From Sipunculus nudus (Eukaryota > Annelida > Sipuncula > Golfingiida > Sipunculidae): 64,000 nt of DNA. The translations under genes and the position numbers were made by a program. This document shows positions 11,106 through 26,419 of this stretch, in pieces. Under the pieces are notes generated by a model. The model had not been told where the DNA came from. It ran no database searches and saw nothing but the letters and a program-made list of their open reading frames with translations. The stretch spans positions 67,486,929-67,550,928 of the forward strand of contig CM049312.1 in assembly GCA_026874595.1 (NCBI GenBank), written 5' to 3'. The first letter of the stretch is position 1, and every line of letters begins with the position of its first letter.

Positions 11106-13005
11106 CAAGATGTGTCGGAACGACACGAATGCCCCCGCTTTGGGCAAATTAGAAATATTTGTAAAATTTTGAAAAATTTTTTAAGTTCAGGAGGTGTCGT
11201 ATGGTCAAAAGTAGGTCAACAAGGGCAAATGCAAACTCGATCTGTAACGGGTCATTATCAAGCAACACACCAAAAATCATGCCAGTATATGCAGGCATTG
11301 TGAAAAAAAGCCCATACATGTGCATTTTCCATAAAAATTTCTGTCTTTCCTGAAATTTTCTATGTTTAGGAGCCGTAAAACAATCAAAAGTAGGTCAACC
11401 GGGATGAAACGCGAACTCGATCTGTAACTGTCATTATCTGCCCACACATAAAAAATCAGGGTGGTATCTGCAGGCATTGAGGAAAAAAAGTAAGTACATA
11501 TGCATTTGTTATGAAAATTTATATTTTTCATGAAATTTTCTATGTTCAGGAGCAGTCAAATGGTCAAAAGTAGGTCAACTGAGAGAAAACAAGAACTCCA
11601 TCTGTAACTGGTCATTATCTGCCTACACACAAAAAATCAGGCCCGTATCTGCAGGCACTGCGAAAAAAAGTCCATACATATGCACCTTTTTATGAAATTT
11701 TCTTTGTTAGAGCACCGTCAAACAGTCAAAAATAGGTCAACTGGGGCAAAACGTGAACTTGATCTGTAACTGGTCATTATCTGCCCACACACCAAAAATC
11801 AGGCCAATATCTGCAGGTATTGTGAAGAAAAGTCTGTACAAGTGTATTTGTCATGAAAATTTATGTTTTACATGAAATTTTCTATGTTCAGGAGCCGTAA
11901 AACAGTCAAAAGTAGGTCAACCAGGACGAAATGCGAACTCTATCTGTAACTGGTCAATATCTGGCCACACACCAAAAATCAGGCCAATATCTCCAGGCAT
12001 TGCGAAAAAAAGTCCGTACATGTGTATTTGTCATGATATTTCATATTTTTCATGAAATTTTCTATGTTCAGGAGCCGTAAAACGGTCAAAAGTAGGTCAA
12101 CCAAGACGAAACGCGAACTCGATCTGTAACAGGTCTATATCTGCCCACACACCAAAAATCAGGCCAATATCTGCAGGCATTGCGAAAAAAAGTCTGTACA
12201 TGTGTATCTTTCATGAATATTTCTATTTTTCATGAAATTTTCTCTGTTTGTACAATGGTCAAAAGTAGGTCAACTGGGACGAAACGCGAACTTGATCTGT
12301 AACTGGTCTATATTTGCCCACACATCAAAAATCAGGCCAATATCTGCAGGCATTGCGAAAAAAAGTCCGTACATGTGAATCTGTCATGAATATTTCTATT
12401 TTTCATTAAATTTTCTAAGTTTAGGAGCCGTAAAACAGTCAAAAGTAGGTCAACCGGGACGAAACGCGAACTCGATCTGTAACTGGTCTATATCTGTCCA
12501 CACATCAAAAATCAGGCCAATATCTGCAGGCACTGGGAAACAAAGTCCGTACATGTGTATTTGTCATGAAATTTCATATTTTTCATGAAATTTTCTATGT
12601 TCAGGAGCCGTAAAACGGTCAAAAGTAGGTCAACAAGGACGAAACGCGATCTCCATCTGTAACTGGTCTATATCTGCTCACACACCAAAAATCAGGCCAA
12701 TATCTGCAGGCATTGCGAAAAAAAGTCCGTACATGTGTATCTGTCATGAATATTTCTATTTTTCATGAAATTTTCTAAGTTTAGGAGCCGTAAAACGGTC
12801 AAAAGTAGGTCAACCGGGACGAAACGCAAACTCGATCTGTAACTGGTCTATATCTGCCCACACACCAAAAATTAGGCCATTATCTGCAGGCATTGCGAAA
12901 AAAAGTCCGTACAACTGTTTGATTTCGGAATGACGGAAGGACGGAATGACGGAATGACGGACATGGGTAAAACTATATGCCCCGGCCACTTTGTGGCGGG
13001 GGCAT
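11106..13005 (+). mobile_element. Element B1: tandem-repeat element nested in A2
   Basis: A 1900-bp element flanked by A-rich DNA (AA at 11104-11105 and from 13006). The 5' end is CAAGATGTGTCGGAACGACA, holding a TGTCG-GAA-CGACA hairpin, then TGCCCCCGC. The 3' end is a hairpin TGCCCCGGCCAC-TTT-GTGGCGGGGGCA (12-bp stem, one mismatch), whose right arm is the inverted copy of the 5' TGCCCCCGC. A GACGGAATGACGGA tract lies at 12930-12962. No coding potential. Confidence 0.82.
11150..12925 (+). repeat. 180-bp tandem array of element B1 (about 10 units)
   Basis: GTAGGTCAAC recurs near 11211, 11390, 11570, 11732, 11912, 12092, 12267, 12446, 12626 and 12806, giving a period of 180 bp with one short unit of about 161 bp. 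Common blocks are CTCGATCTGTAACTGGTC, CACCAAAAATCAGGCCA and ATCTGCAGGCATTGCGAAAA. The later units are nearly identical; the first ones are more diverged. Confidence 0.92.
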
Positions 13006-14199
13006 AAAAATAACAGGTGGCGCCACCTGTTTCCGGTATATGACAACACTATCAAAGATCTTCGGTCAAGTTGATTTTTGGACCAATCAAATGTGTGATT
13101 TTCAACATATATGGCAATATTCAAGGTCAAGGCCACTCTTATAGAAAAGGTCATGACTCCACTTTAAATAAACATCATCCCATCATAACCCATATCTATG
13201 TATATTCATAATATAAAAGAAATCTGTCCATTAGTTTTTGACTTATAATGCTAACAGTACTGTTAAATGGCAATGATGGGGGTATTAAACAGCACGAAAA
13301 CAAGTAAAAGAATAACAGGTGGCGCCACCTGTTTCCGGTACATCACATTACTATCCAAGATCTTTGGTCAAGTTAATTTTTGGACCAATCCATGCATCCC
13401 TTATTGAGAAATTAATGATTTTGTGTGATTTTTACCATATATGGCAATATTCAAGGTCAAGGCCACTCTAATAGAAAAGGTCATGACCCCAATTTAAATA
13501 AATATCATCCCATAACCAATATCTATGTATATGCATAATATAAAAGAAATCTGTCCATTAGTTTTTGACTTATAATGCTCACAGTACTGTCAAGTAGCAA
13601 TTTTGGGGATATTAAACGGCACAAAACAAGTAAAGAATAATAGGTGGCACCACCAGTTTCTGGAACATGACAACCCTATCCATGATCATCCATCAACTTG
13701 ATTTTGGGATCAATCCATGCAGGATTTCTTGAGATATTTAAGAATTTGTGAGATTTTCCCCAAAATTGGACCTATTCAAGGTCAAGGACACTCTCCTAGT
13801 CAAGGTCATGACCTCATTTTAAAAAGGCGTTATCCTCTCACCCATATCTATACATATACCAAGTTTGGTAAAGATCCGTGAAATATTTTCTTAGTTATTG
13901 TGCCAACAAGATTTATATGCGGCGGCGGGACCGGTATGAAAACATAGTATCCCCCGACTTTGTTCTAACTGTCACTCAAAGCCATGCTGGTACAATTATT
14001 GAACGTTGGTTCTGTGCATCCCAACGCTGACGGATGACCTACAGCATCAGGTGGCGGAGGAAACTGTTAATTGGTATAATAAAGGCTGGACACTGACTGC
14101 CAACGCTGGTCCAGCTGCAGTGTTCACACAGGATATTAGCCGTTGGTGGCATTATTTTGAGCTTAATTCCCAGATAGATGGGGTTCTGTGAAAACAATT

Positions 14200-15990
14200 A
14201 ATTTTGCCTTTTAAATTTGAGCAAATTTAAGAAGTAAAAATTGTTTTGTGCTTCAAAATGAGTAAAAGTCAGCTCAAGTAATATATTTATCATAAATCAA
14301 CACAGAAAGAACTCCAATGTAGAGAGTGAAATATCAGCAACACAGGTAAATTATTAGATACTACAGCCAAAATGGTCATCTACAAAATCCAATACAAATA
14401 CAATTTTTAAGTTGTCTATTTGCAAACAGCCTGCAAAACCAAATTATTTAGCTATAGGACAAGCATCTATACTGAATTCATTCCAGTAACATGGTGTGAT
14501 TTGTATCTGCCCTCTGCCATCCCTATAACTGATCAGTTCTAGACATACTTTAGCTTTGTCACGTTCTTTGTCTGATACAACCATTGACTGAATTAGCAAT
14601 TTCTCTATCACAAGGTTTGTGTGTACAGCTGACGTGCTCTCATTATCAACACAGCCAGCTGGGGTTATAATATTGTTAAAAGAACACTGGGATGAAAAGC
14701 CACATTTTGTCCTAGTCAGACAGTCTCAGTAACTGCAGATTTATTGAGAAATCAGAATATGCCAATGTAAGAGCTTAATAACTTGTCATCTGTCATGAGC
14801 CCAATATTTGTAATGTATACAATACATTTATCATACGTTTTACCAATATTTGCACATATGCAAAATCAATGTACAACTGTATATGCAAAATTGCTGAATT
14901 CCAGAGGACGTGTGCATGCAGTGACATGTAATGTTTACTTAAGTTTTAGCGCCTCTCAAATCATTTGGGGGCCTTAAAAAATTTTATGTTTTTTGGGGGT
15001 TATTGCTTAATTTTCATGGTGAAAATTAAATAAGATAATAAAGACTCAGTGACCTTGTTCTGCTCTCTTCAGTGATTTAACTTTAGTGATTTAACTTAAA
15101 TCTGGTTCTAGCTATAACATTTGGTTATATGATATACGGTAATGAATCCCAAAGCCTACAAAAATGCTCAGGTTAAATTGTCCCAAAGTAAGGTGCTAGC
15201 TACCTTAAAGACTGGAAAGATAATCAGCTGACCAGCACCACTGGCCAGATCATAGTTAGACGGAGTGTGTATTATAAAATATCATGGATCTGTACTGTAC
15301 AGACTGATTTAATTAGTGATCATAATGCAGTGGCTGATTAAGTCATCACTCAAATATTACACATTTATGAACCAATATTTACACATGTATGTGATAAATA
15401 ACTGATTACCCCTACCATTTACTGGCGTGCTGTGATACAGTGTCTGATTTAATTATGTTTTGTTCCATTATCACTGACAAGGCCTACTGCTAATCATGAC
15501 TGGAGGCCTCCCTGTGCAAGTTACAGTTGTACAACAAACTGTTCTCAGCTGTGCAAAACTTCGGATTTATATAAGGGTGGGAGCATGTCAGACGTGCTCA
15601 GGTTTGAGGTGGGAGGCCCAGCCTTATGCTTCTCATAAAAATTATTCCCAGCAGAATGCAGCGGGAAAGATGTCTTTCAAGGCCAATAGATATGCTGGGT
15701 ATTAAATTTCTAACACACTGGCTGCCAAACTGATCAGTATGCATGGGGCTTTGCATAATATAACCTAACAGTTTGAATTTACAGTTGTAGCTTCAACCCT
15801 GGTCACTGCCAGTATGCTGGTAATATTTTAATCTGGCAATAGAATTTAAGTCCATTTTTAATTTACAATATAGGATTTATATAACATCTATTGATCCTTA
15901 AAGGATGGAAACATAAACTGAAATCCAAATAACTTTATAATTACAAATCTTCTATTTATTACTTAGAGTCTTCAGTAATATTGTAAAGTG
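14200..15990. other. AT-rich DNA, nothing recognised
   Basis: No exon, element end or RNA feature was recognised. Short open frames (14006-14191, 14783-14977, 15496-15705) lack splice context and protein-like composition. Confidence 0.6.
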
Positions 15991-16059
15991 AACAATATTC
16001 CAGGTGCATTTTGATACCTGCTTAGAATTTTAAGTTTATATATGACTGAGGTCTTTTGA

Positions 16060-16165
16060 ATTTGAAGGTGTTCTGTGTATCAGGCATAAACTGACATTCA
16101 ACTCCTCAGTCCAAAGCCTTAACCACTAGCCCTGTCCCATAACATAGTCACATATACCTCACGAT
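16060..16165 (-). repeat. Possible tRNA-derived SINE head remnant
   Basis: The plus strand reads ACATTCAACTCCTCAGTCC..AAAGCCTTAACCACTAGCCC, which on the minus strand resembles a degenerate tRNA A box and B box. Weak. Confidence 0.3.
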
Positions 16166-17292
16166 AATACCATATGATGATCACAGTATAAAATAACAAT
16201 CACATTAAACAGGTATCATCAAACTTGCCAAAGTGGCACCTGAGGTGACTGTCTCCATAAGGTGACATCTAATTTGATAAGCTCAGGGCTGGCTGATACT
16301 TCAAGGCCCTTCTAACACTACCAGAGCTGTATGAGTGTTGTCTATGAACACATAAAATTTAGCATGCTAACCTTTCATCTGTAACTCATACCAGCTAAGC
16401 CACTTGACACTGGTATTTTCTACACATGCTGTGAAGCCTCAAGTAAACATAAGATTTTAAAAAGAAGTGCATAAAACGACATATATATTAAACATTACAT
16501 TTGTCAATATACTGTGGCTGCCTCATTTTATCGTGAAGGTTTCAAATTCACGATATTCATGAAAGTGAATCATCACAAAAACAGAACCTTCGTGAAATAG
16601 AGGCCCCATTGTCAAAGGCCAAAATTTGATATTACAGCATATAAATAATAAAACATGTTGTATGTTACCTGTAAATAAAATATTGCCATTATATATGCTG
16701 TTATGTCTTTTAGATTACCTGCTAATAATGAAAAGTGCTTTCTTAACTCATATGATTTTGCACACATATTATTCCATGTAATCATAAATAATAATGGATA
16801 TTGTGTGCAGCTTACTATATGATTAGATCCAAAAAAAAATAATCCCTCGCAAAACAATGAAAAAAGTGAAAATCAGGAAATTTTTGTCTCGAAGCCAATC
16901 GAATATGAAGCCATTCACAGAATACAGGGAGGATATATTTGACTACAGTAAAGTGGAACCCTTCCCAACAAACACCTCCAAAAAACAGGCCCATGACATA
17001 TACAGTTAAAACTCTCGATTCTATAAGTGAGTTTTGATCTCCCTTCTTCAGTTCATACATAATAAGCAGGCTGGTTTGTTCAAATAATGAATGTGAAAAG
17101 AAAATCAAATTTTGCACTGTTTTGAAAATGATATAATGATCATTGCACACTGAGAACAATATTCTTAAAACAACGTAACCACCACAGTTTTGGGTAGACA
17201 ATTCTCTTCATTATATTGAAGCTGAAAATCTCATCAGAAAAATAAATAGTCAAACATTGTGACAAAACACTTCTTCCAAGATATATATCTAT

Positions 17293-17330
17293 TACACACA
17301 CACATATATATATATATATCATATATATGT
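17293..17330. repeat. (CA)n(TA)n microsatellite
   Basis: Alternating CA then TA repeats seen directly. Confidence 0.9.
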
Positions 17331-18409
17331 GTACTCAAATTCTCCCAGAGTTATGGCATTTGTTTTATTCTTATTATTAACTTCTTTAATTCATGCAATT
17401 TAGGGGTTTCTTTTTTCAATGAGATATTAAGGTGAAAAAACTTGCACTCATTAATATGTGTAAATAGTGACTACATTGGAATAAAAGTTTTTATCTACAA
17501 ATTTAAAGGTGTGTTCATTTAAAGTATGAATGGTATATGTAGGCATGTAATTATATGATGGTAAATAGGGCCAAGGTCCAATCATTGATGAACTTAGAAC
17601 TCCACTTTAGTCAGCTTGGTTTGCAGTCAGGGTAAGGTCAACTAAGGTGGACAGTTGATCAATTTCACTCATGGGACAGGTCACTAAGTACAAATCATTC
17701 ATTTCACCATGTGTCTCAGGAAAGATTTACTCTGGTAGATTGTGCATGGAATATCTGGGTAATCCTTATGAAAACATGATGCATACATGTATATGTAATA
17801 TTAATATGTAAGCAGCTGTCAATATATACTGAATCTGCTGTGGTCACATATGGATAGAAATAAAATACTGAACCTATCTGCACTTGAATATATTGCAGAA
17901 AATGCTTATATAACTTCTATCACATTCCACAATATAAATTTCAATATATTTGTATTGGATTTTACCTTACTATTCATACAGTTCAAAGAGGTCAAACATA
18001 CACTGACCACCAGTTTGATAAAGTCACCTTTGTGTACAGGTCCATGACCTAACTTTGGATAACAAATACACTTCACCAATATGTCCACTCTGAATAAGGC
18101 TGGCCTTGGTTCAGTGGCACATAAACTCTCAGGTAAACATATCCAAAAACTGATACAATCTGTTATCACATACTTACTAATAATTTATCTCCTGCTATCT
18201 ATAAAAAGTAATGTTCCAAGTAACTCTGCAAAGATCATTTTTTCTTGACAGGATACTTAAATACTGGATATACCTGTATTATCTGTTTTGATTTGACAAG
18301 CAAAGAGTAAATAAATAAACACTTTGTCGGTTATTCACAACCTTTGTGAACCAACTGTACCACTCAAGTCTAGTCTTCCTGGCTGCATGCCAGGAATATA
18401 TAAAGAAAT

Positions 18410-18720
18410 AATAACAATGATAACAATTGTTATTATAACTGCAATAACAACAAAAGATATAATAATAACAACTATATTATATTGTTTAAATTATTAAATT
18501 TTTGTGATATTATTTATGATTAAAACAACTTTAATATTAGCAACCATATTAACAATTAATATATAATAGTAAAAAGTACAGTAATAGTCATCATTATATC
18601 ATAATACATTTATTATTATTATTATTAATATTATTAAAGGTAATATTATAACTTCATGAATAATGATTTGAAAAATATCAGCTTATACATTATTATTATT
18701 ATTTATTAATTAATATTAAA
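18410..18720. repeat. ATT/ATA-rich low-complexity block
   Basis: Dense AATAAT/ATTATT repeats with almost no G or C. No other signal. Confidence 0.8.
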
Positions 18721-19730
18721 ATACTCTGAGAACAGGAGGAAAATAAAAATGACAATTATACAGGAGTATCAACAACAACACAGATCTACCAAAACCACTA
18801 TTATCATTATTATCATTTCATTGCAATGATTATTTTGAATATTGCAAACAAAACTTTAAATTATACAATCAAACACATAATAACTACTTCAGTACTGAAT
18901 GTGTGTACTTTTTGTGAATTTAAGAATAATAATTTGTCATCCCTCCAAGAGAGGGCAGCAGTAGTATCAAACTTTTGGTGTTGGTTTTATATTACACATC
19001 TGAACCATGACAAGTGATCAGTCTTCCAACATGTACGAAACTAATGATTATAATGTCAACTCACATTAGAAATTTATCAAAATCTACTGAGGCAGACAAA
19101 CACCCATACGCCTTTTTTTTACACACTTCAGGTTAAAGTGCACTAGTATGACAAATCTATTAAAATTATGAAGAACCTATGCCACCAGGTATATAAATAA
19201 CCCTTGAATATACTGACATTCCTTTAAATTATTCTTGCTCAAAACCATGACAGAATTTCCGTGTCCATATATTCTATTTGCTATTCCAAGGCAGAAATGT
19301 CAGAGCCATTTTGTAAACAAACTTGCCATGGTTCACTAATCTTTGCTAAGAAAGATAACACAGACAACATACAATACATGACCTGTATCTGACGCATTGC
19401 ACTGTTCTAACTATTAATCATACTAAATTCATTAGCTGTGTGTGTACAGGTGTTCAGTGTGATATATCACACACCAGTATTCAGTCTGTTACAGTGTTAG
19501 CAATTATGTCCAGTCCTGCCGATCCAAAAATCTAATACTTCTTGTATACAGCAGACAGGGGTGTAATGTTCAAAATGTAAAAAAATCAATTAATAATAAA
19601 ACTTAAGTGGCTTAAATTCATATTTTTTTGTATTCCTAAACAACATTATATTTTGCAAATCTGGTGATAAAATACAGTTTAAACACTAATTTTTATTTAT
19701 AAATATCACAAAAATTAAGAACGGTTTAGT

Positions 19731-19743
19731 CACACACACACAC

Positions 19744-19787
<44 letters not shown>
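19731..19787. repeat. (CA)n(TA)n microsatellite
   Basis: About 8 CA units followed by about 20 TA units, seen directly. Confidence 0.95.
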
Positions 19788-19789
<2 letters not shown>

Positions 19790-20182
19790 AATACAGTCTG
19801 GTTAACACCTTAAGGTAGCAGGACTGGTCAAAATCCTAAAAATTGGTGTTTTTTCAGTAAAAGGTATATGTAATGTTGAATACTGGGCGGATCTAATGCA
19901 GCTGAGCACATTTTTGGTCGCCGGTTGCATTTTGTTGAAAAGGGGAATTTCTATTCAGTAAACACCAAGATGTGTTGACAGGGTGTTTGTAAACTGTCAA
20001 TCACTCTGCCCCCAGCCAGAATCATTCAGCCAATCGCGAGGTGCAAGAGTTTAATTAATGCATGGGCTTAGTACCTCCATGCAGGAGGTGGCAAGTACTG
20101 ACGGTCCACTGAGCATACAACTGATAAGCGTTGGAGAGCAACCCTAACTCTAGCTAATTAGTGTGCAAACAAATCCATCCTT

Positions 20183-20655
20183 GTGAATGATCTGTTAGAG
20201 TCACTGGCCTTTCTGTCTTTTGTCGGGTATGTTACCCCGAAACACAAATTTTCACTTGACATCATGTTATATCTGCTATATCCTGAGCCTATCGACAGAT
20301 ACGTAAAATTACTTTATAATAAGCTGCTTCATATCCCAACCATAACGTCTATGATATTCATACTGTCAACACTGCAACCAATAAATATTACGCCAATACA
20401 AAACGAAACTACGAGGGGCCGACAACGCAAATCCCCAATGCCACTTAAAAAACTGCAGCAGTTGAATGATATCAAGAAGTCCCAGCGGGCCGAACCTACT
20501 TCCGTGATCAAACTTATGGCCAGCGACGATGAATCGTCAGATGACGGCATCTCTACGTTTACGCATGAAGGAAAACCGGAGGCCGACACCTATCGACTTT
20601 GGCAGTGTTATCAACTAAATGCGCTATTGTCAGCCGCTGTTGTAAGTCCAGATTT
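20183..20655 (+). CDS. Unassigned coding-looking exon candidate
   Basis: An open frame from an ATG at 20183 runs through SINE sequence to 20740, but only about 20400-20650 looks coding. That part has balanced codon use, a basic segment (RGRQRKSPMPLKKLQQLND, IKKSQRAEPTSVIKL) and an acidic segment (MASDDESSDDGISTFTHEGK), then PEADTYRLWQCYQ. It ends at a good donor-like GTT|GTAAGT near 20640. Alternative starts are the ATGs at 20438 or 20515. I do not recognise the protein. It sits inside the putative TTAA-flanked element, so it may be a degraded transposon gene, or else a first exon of a host gene. Everything after about 20690 is SINE-derived and not protein. Confidence 0.4.
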
Positions 20656-20692
20656 CACAAGTGACTTGTATGTGTATGCGAGATTTAAATAT

Positions 20693-20780
20693 AAACTTTA
20701 TTTATTTTACATGGATTGTACAACTATTTATAATAACTAATACGAGGCACTCTCCATGACACGGCTGTTGGCGCTCGGTA
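20693..20780 (-). mobile_element. S1 SINE 3' fragment
   Basis: AAACTTTATTTATTTTACAT, GGATTGTAC and AATAACTAATACGAGGC match the tail of the S1 copy at 45481. Only about 90 bp of the 3' end remains. Confidence 0.75.
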
Positions 20781-21725
20781 GTCGGAAAATACATAATTTA
20801 TTTAATACGAGATTTGTATGATCGTTATAAACTCTTCTCTATTGTCAACTCCCAAATACCTATAATGTACGTAAACCGTGATAAGTAAATCAATCTTCGT
20901 TCTCCTTGAATGGCCATAGATCCCGCTCCCCTTGTTCCTGTGTAAACACACGGTTACCTATTAGGCCCGGCTACGCACCTGTTCGACCGCGGGTCCCGGT
21001 TGTCGAGTGCTCAGTGCACCTTGGCACTCGGCCAAAACTGTAAGCTCTGCCTACTAAAGTCAATGCACGTGGTGTTTGACAAGTCGCTGGTGTGACAGGA
21101 CAAACTTTTATCATTTTAATACGTTTTTAAAGGAACATAGTCAATAAATCCATGTAATTATATCATGGTTTGATAGTAACCACTGTCTTGACCAAATTCA
21201 TGTGACTGTCAACATGTAATTGTGGTTAGTTACGTATGTAAGACGAAATGATCTGTACAAATAAAGTTTTTGGCCATTTTCTCAAAACATCATTTCACCT
21301 GAACACCTTATCTTGAGAGCATTATTTCTCAGTAATCACTTGTCCGAAACATACCATCTTTGAAATATATAATTGCTAATATGTCTTCTAAAAAGGATTT
21401 TTTTTATTTTACCCCTATACTAAATTTGAAGGATTTTTTTAAGGTAAAAGTAAAAAATGAAATGATTTGTGAAGATTTCAAAATTAAATACTCTGTAAAA
21501 TTGTAATTTTTAAACTTAACTCACTAAACAAAAAAACGCCTGGGGATTATTATCTAAATTCTCAATTTATTTAAGAAGATTTTCTGTATCTGCTTTAGTT
21601 GTGCTTGAATAAACGATTTTTTGTTAAAAATTAAAATTAAATTAAAATTCTTACAAATTTAAACCTGTCCCTCGGAAACAAAGTTTATTATCACCAAACT
21701 ATAGAGAATTTTCTTAGCATTCAGA

Positions 21726-23816
<2,091 letters not shown>

Positions 23817-24884
23817 CTTTCAGAAAATGTATACTTTAGGGGGTATTAAAGCATTAGATTGTTCCATGCAAAGGAAAAACTGAAACAAAGTCAGGTCAGG
23901 TGGGGGGACCAGTCCTGCCACCTTAAGGGGCATTTCCATTTGTGTGTATATGCATGAGAAATGGCTTATATGATTTTTTAACTTGGGCGTTTCCATGTGT
24001 CCATCAGCATATATGCCTATATGCAAATTATGCATGAAAATTGCCACAGAAGCAATTTTTACACATAGGGTCTGTGTGAATGCAGGGATTCTGGGTATTA
24101 TTATGTCACTTCACCATAATATTGTGGAAGGCCTGCTTGATATACTGTACAAATATATTAGTCTGCCAGTTCACAAATATATGCACATATGGGCACATGG
24201 AAACACACCTATTTTTTTCAGGCATATATGCATGTACGCATATACATGCACATGGAAACACCTTTAGCCTCAGATGTCAACTGCCTGGTCAGGCAGACTG
24301 AAATTGGTTTGAGGTAATCTAATTTCCCAGTTTACCTGTCCAGGATAATAAGACAGAGCTGCTAATTTTGAGCCCTTGTATAGCCAGTGAGTAAGCTCCC
24401 ACCTTTAGCAAATTATTTGGTATCAATGAAAGCTTAAGGCTGAAGGAAAACTGTAACTGAAGCATATCACCAAATCTGCTCTGATATCATAGGCATGCAT
24501 ATTTTCTACGACAGAATATTATAGAATTCATATGTCATTTCGATGAAACTAGCAGCTCAGTACATTTTGCATAAACAGAACACGATGCCTGCCTCTAAGC
24601 TGGTTAGTTTCAAAATAGTTGAAAGCAACAGACACTCATCTATGTGAAATCAATAAGTTGTACTCAGTGAACCCAAAACTGTCAACTTGAAACAAAACAA
24701 GCTCTACCTTAATCCTTTATACTTTTCTTAAAGCCTGCTATTAATCTACCTTTTCTACAGAATATAATTGATTTCTGGCTTACTCCCCTTACATATTCAT
24801 GAACTCTAGGTATTTCCTGTAAAAAACATGTTTTTACATTTCTGTTATGGCGTATGCTTGTTTATGTCACAGGACAAACGTCGA

Positions 24885-25157
24885 TCCAGTAGAATTGTCG
24901 ATCCTACTAGGACAAAGTCCCATCAGACTTTCTACTAGAAGAAACTCCGATCATAGCCTCTACTAGGACAAACTCCGATCAACCAGAGACCACAACATAA
25001 TTAGACTTTCTACCAGTAGAATCGGTGATTCTACTAGGACAAACTCTGATTGTAGTCTCTACTGGGACAAACTCTGATCATAGTCTCTACTAGGACGAAC
25101 TCCGATTGTAGTCTCTACAAGGAGAAACTTACCATAATTCACCTAATTTCCGAAACC
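24885..25157 (+). repeat. Left arm of foldback element
   Basis: A 273-bp arm. At 24996-25006 it carries CATAATTAGAC, the uninterrupted form of the site occupied by element C1 in the right arm. Confidence 0.85.
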
Positions 25158-26038
25158 TAATATCCTATGATTATATATACAAGTCACAGATATACATCTA
25201 AATGTTTCATTCAAAGATATTCATACAATTATATTTAATAAAAAAAATTATAAATATAAGCATAAGCACATGTAAGCACAAACTGTTTATCTACTTGTAT
25301 ATATGTAAAATTCCTGAATATTGATCTAAAATATTTCATTCACATCCTGTCTTAAATTCACAGCAAAAAAATGCAATATATACATCCACCTGTACTTATG
25401 TTTATCAATTAAACCACTGATACAGAATGTAGGTATTTCAAATAGATCTTTGATTCTCAGATATACACATCCCTTGGTTAAGTACAATTCATACAAGTTC
25501 ATATTCTAAAAAATACAAATAAAAGCACAAGCACATATAAGCACAAACTGTTTATGTACTTGTATATATGTAAAATTCCTTAATTTAAGGATAGATCTAA
25601 AATATTTCATTCACATCCTGTCCTTATAAACGAACTTACTTTATACCAGTACATACAGATGACCGATCTTTATTTCCCCTGTACACTATAAGGAGCAAAA
25701 CTTATACAATACAGGGTAATAACAAGAATTCTAGAAGTATAGCACATAAAACAATGAATATATATAATGGTTTTACAAAAAAAAACCTAACATGTCAACC
25801 ATTACCATATACCAGTGTTTAACCCCACATTAAAAAAATAAATAAACTACCATTGTCCTGTATATTGTATAAAACAATCATGATATACTCTAGTCTTTTA
25901 GAAAGTCATATTGTGTATAATCATAGGATATTGTGTTTTATCATATGTGCTTATATTTGTATTTCTTTATTTTTTGTCAAATACATAAATAAAACATTTG
26001 GTAACTATATTACTGTGTTTAATTTATTCATAATCTCA

Positions 26039-26219
26039 GGTTTCAGAAATTAGACCATTATGGTAAGTTTGTCCTAGTAGATACTACAATCAGAGTTTCG
26101 TCCTAGTAGAAGCTCTGATCCAACTAGTACATTTATATATGATTGGAGTTTGTCCTAGTAGAGACCACGATCGAGGTTTGTCCAAGTAGAATCGCAGATT
26201 CTACTAGTAGAAAGTCTAA
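26039..26219 (-). repeat. Inner part of right arm of foldback element
   Basis: Inverted relative to the left arm. Starts GGTTTCAGAAATTAGACC, then TTATGGTAAGTTTGTCCTAG. It continues at 27945-28108 beyond the C1 insertion. Confidence 0.85.
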
Positions 26220-26419
26220 CTAGAATACGGGTAGTCGACAAGCGACTACTTGTATCCGCCTAAATCAGAGTGGAACGGGTGAAGTGTTGCATATCAGCAT
26301 GGATGTCTGCAGCCAAATTGTGTATGTAGCTTGCGCTACCTACCAAAAAATCCAGAAAGCCGTCCAAGTTGTATACATATGCAAAATTTAAGGCAGATAA
26401 GTCAAACCACTATATTGTA

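Larger units (their letters stand above)
10806..13960 (+). mobile_element. Element A2: copy of A interrupted by element B1
   Basis: Starts CTAGACATTTCTTGGCACCG after AA (10804-10805), nearly identical to A1. The A sequence stops at 11105, resumes at 13006 and ends with CGG-rich DNA and ATAGTATCCCCCGAC near 13960. The right arm of the 3' hairpin is missing, so the 3' end is truncated or decayed. Without the insert it is about 1.25 kb with roughly three repeat units (palindromes near 13021, 13323 and 13650). Confidence 0.78.

Noticed and set aside
11150-12925. Regularly spaced repeats that might suggest a CRISPR array
   Set aside because: The whole 180-bp unit is repeated with no unique spacers, in a eukaryotic transposable element.
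12810-13154. 114-codon minus-strand frame
   Set aside because: Spans the B1/A2 junction, so it is an accident of nested repeats.
16815-17201. 128-codon minus-strand frame
   Set aside because: No domain, no splice context, and Phe/Leu/Ile-rich as expected of random AT-rich DNA.
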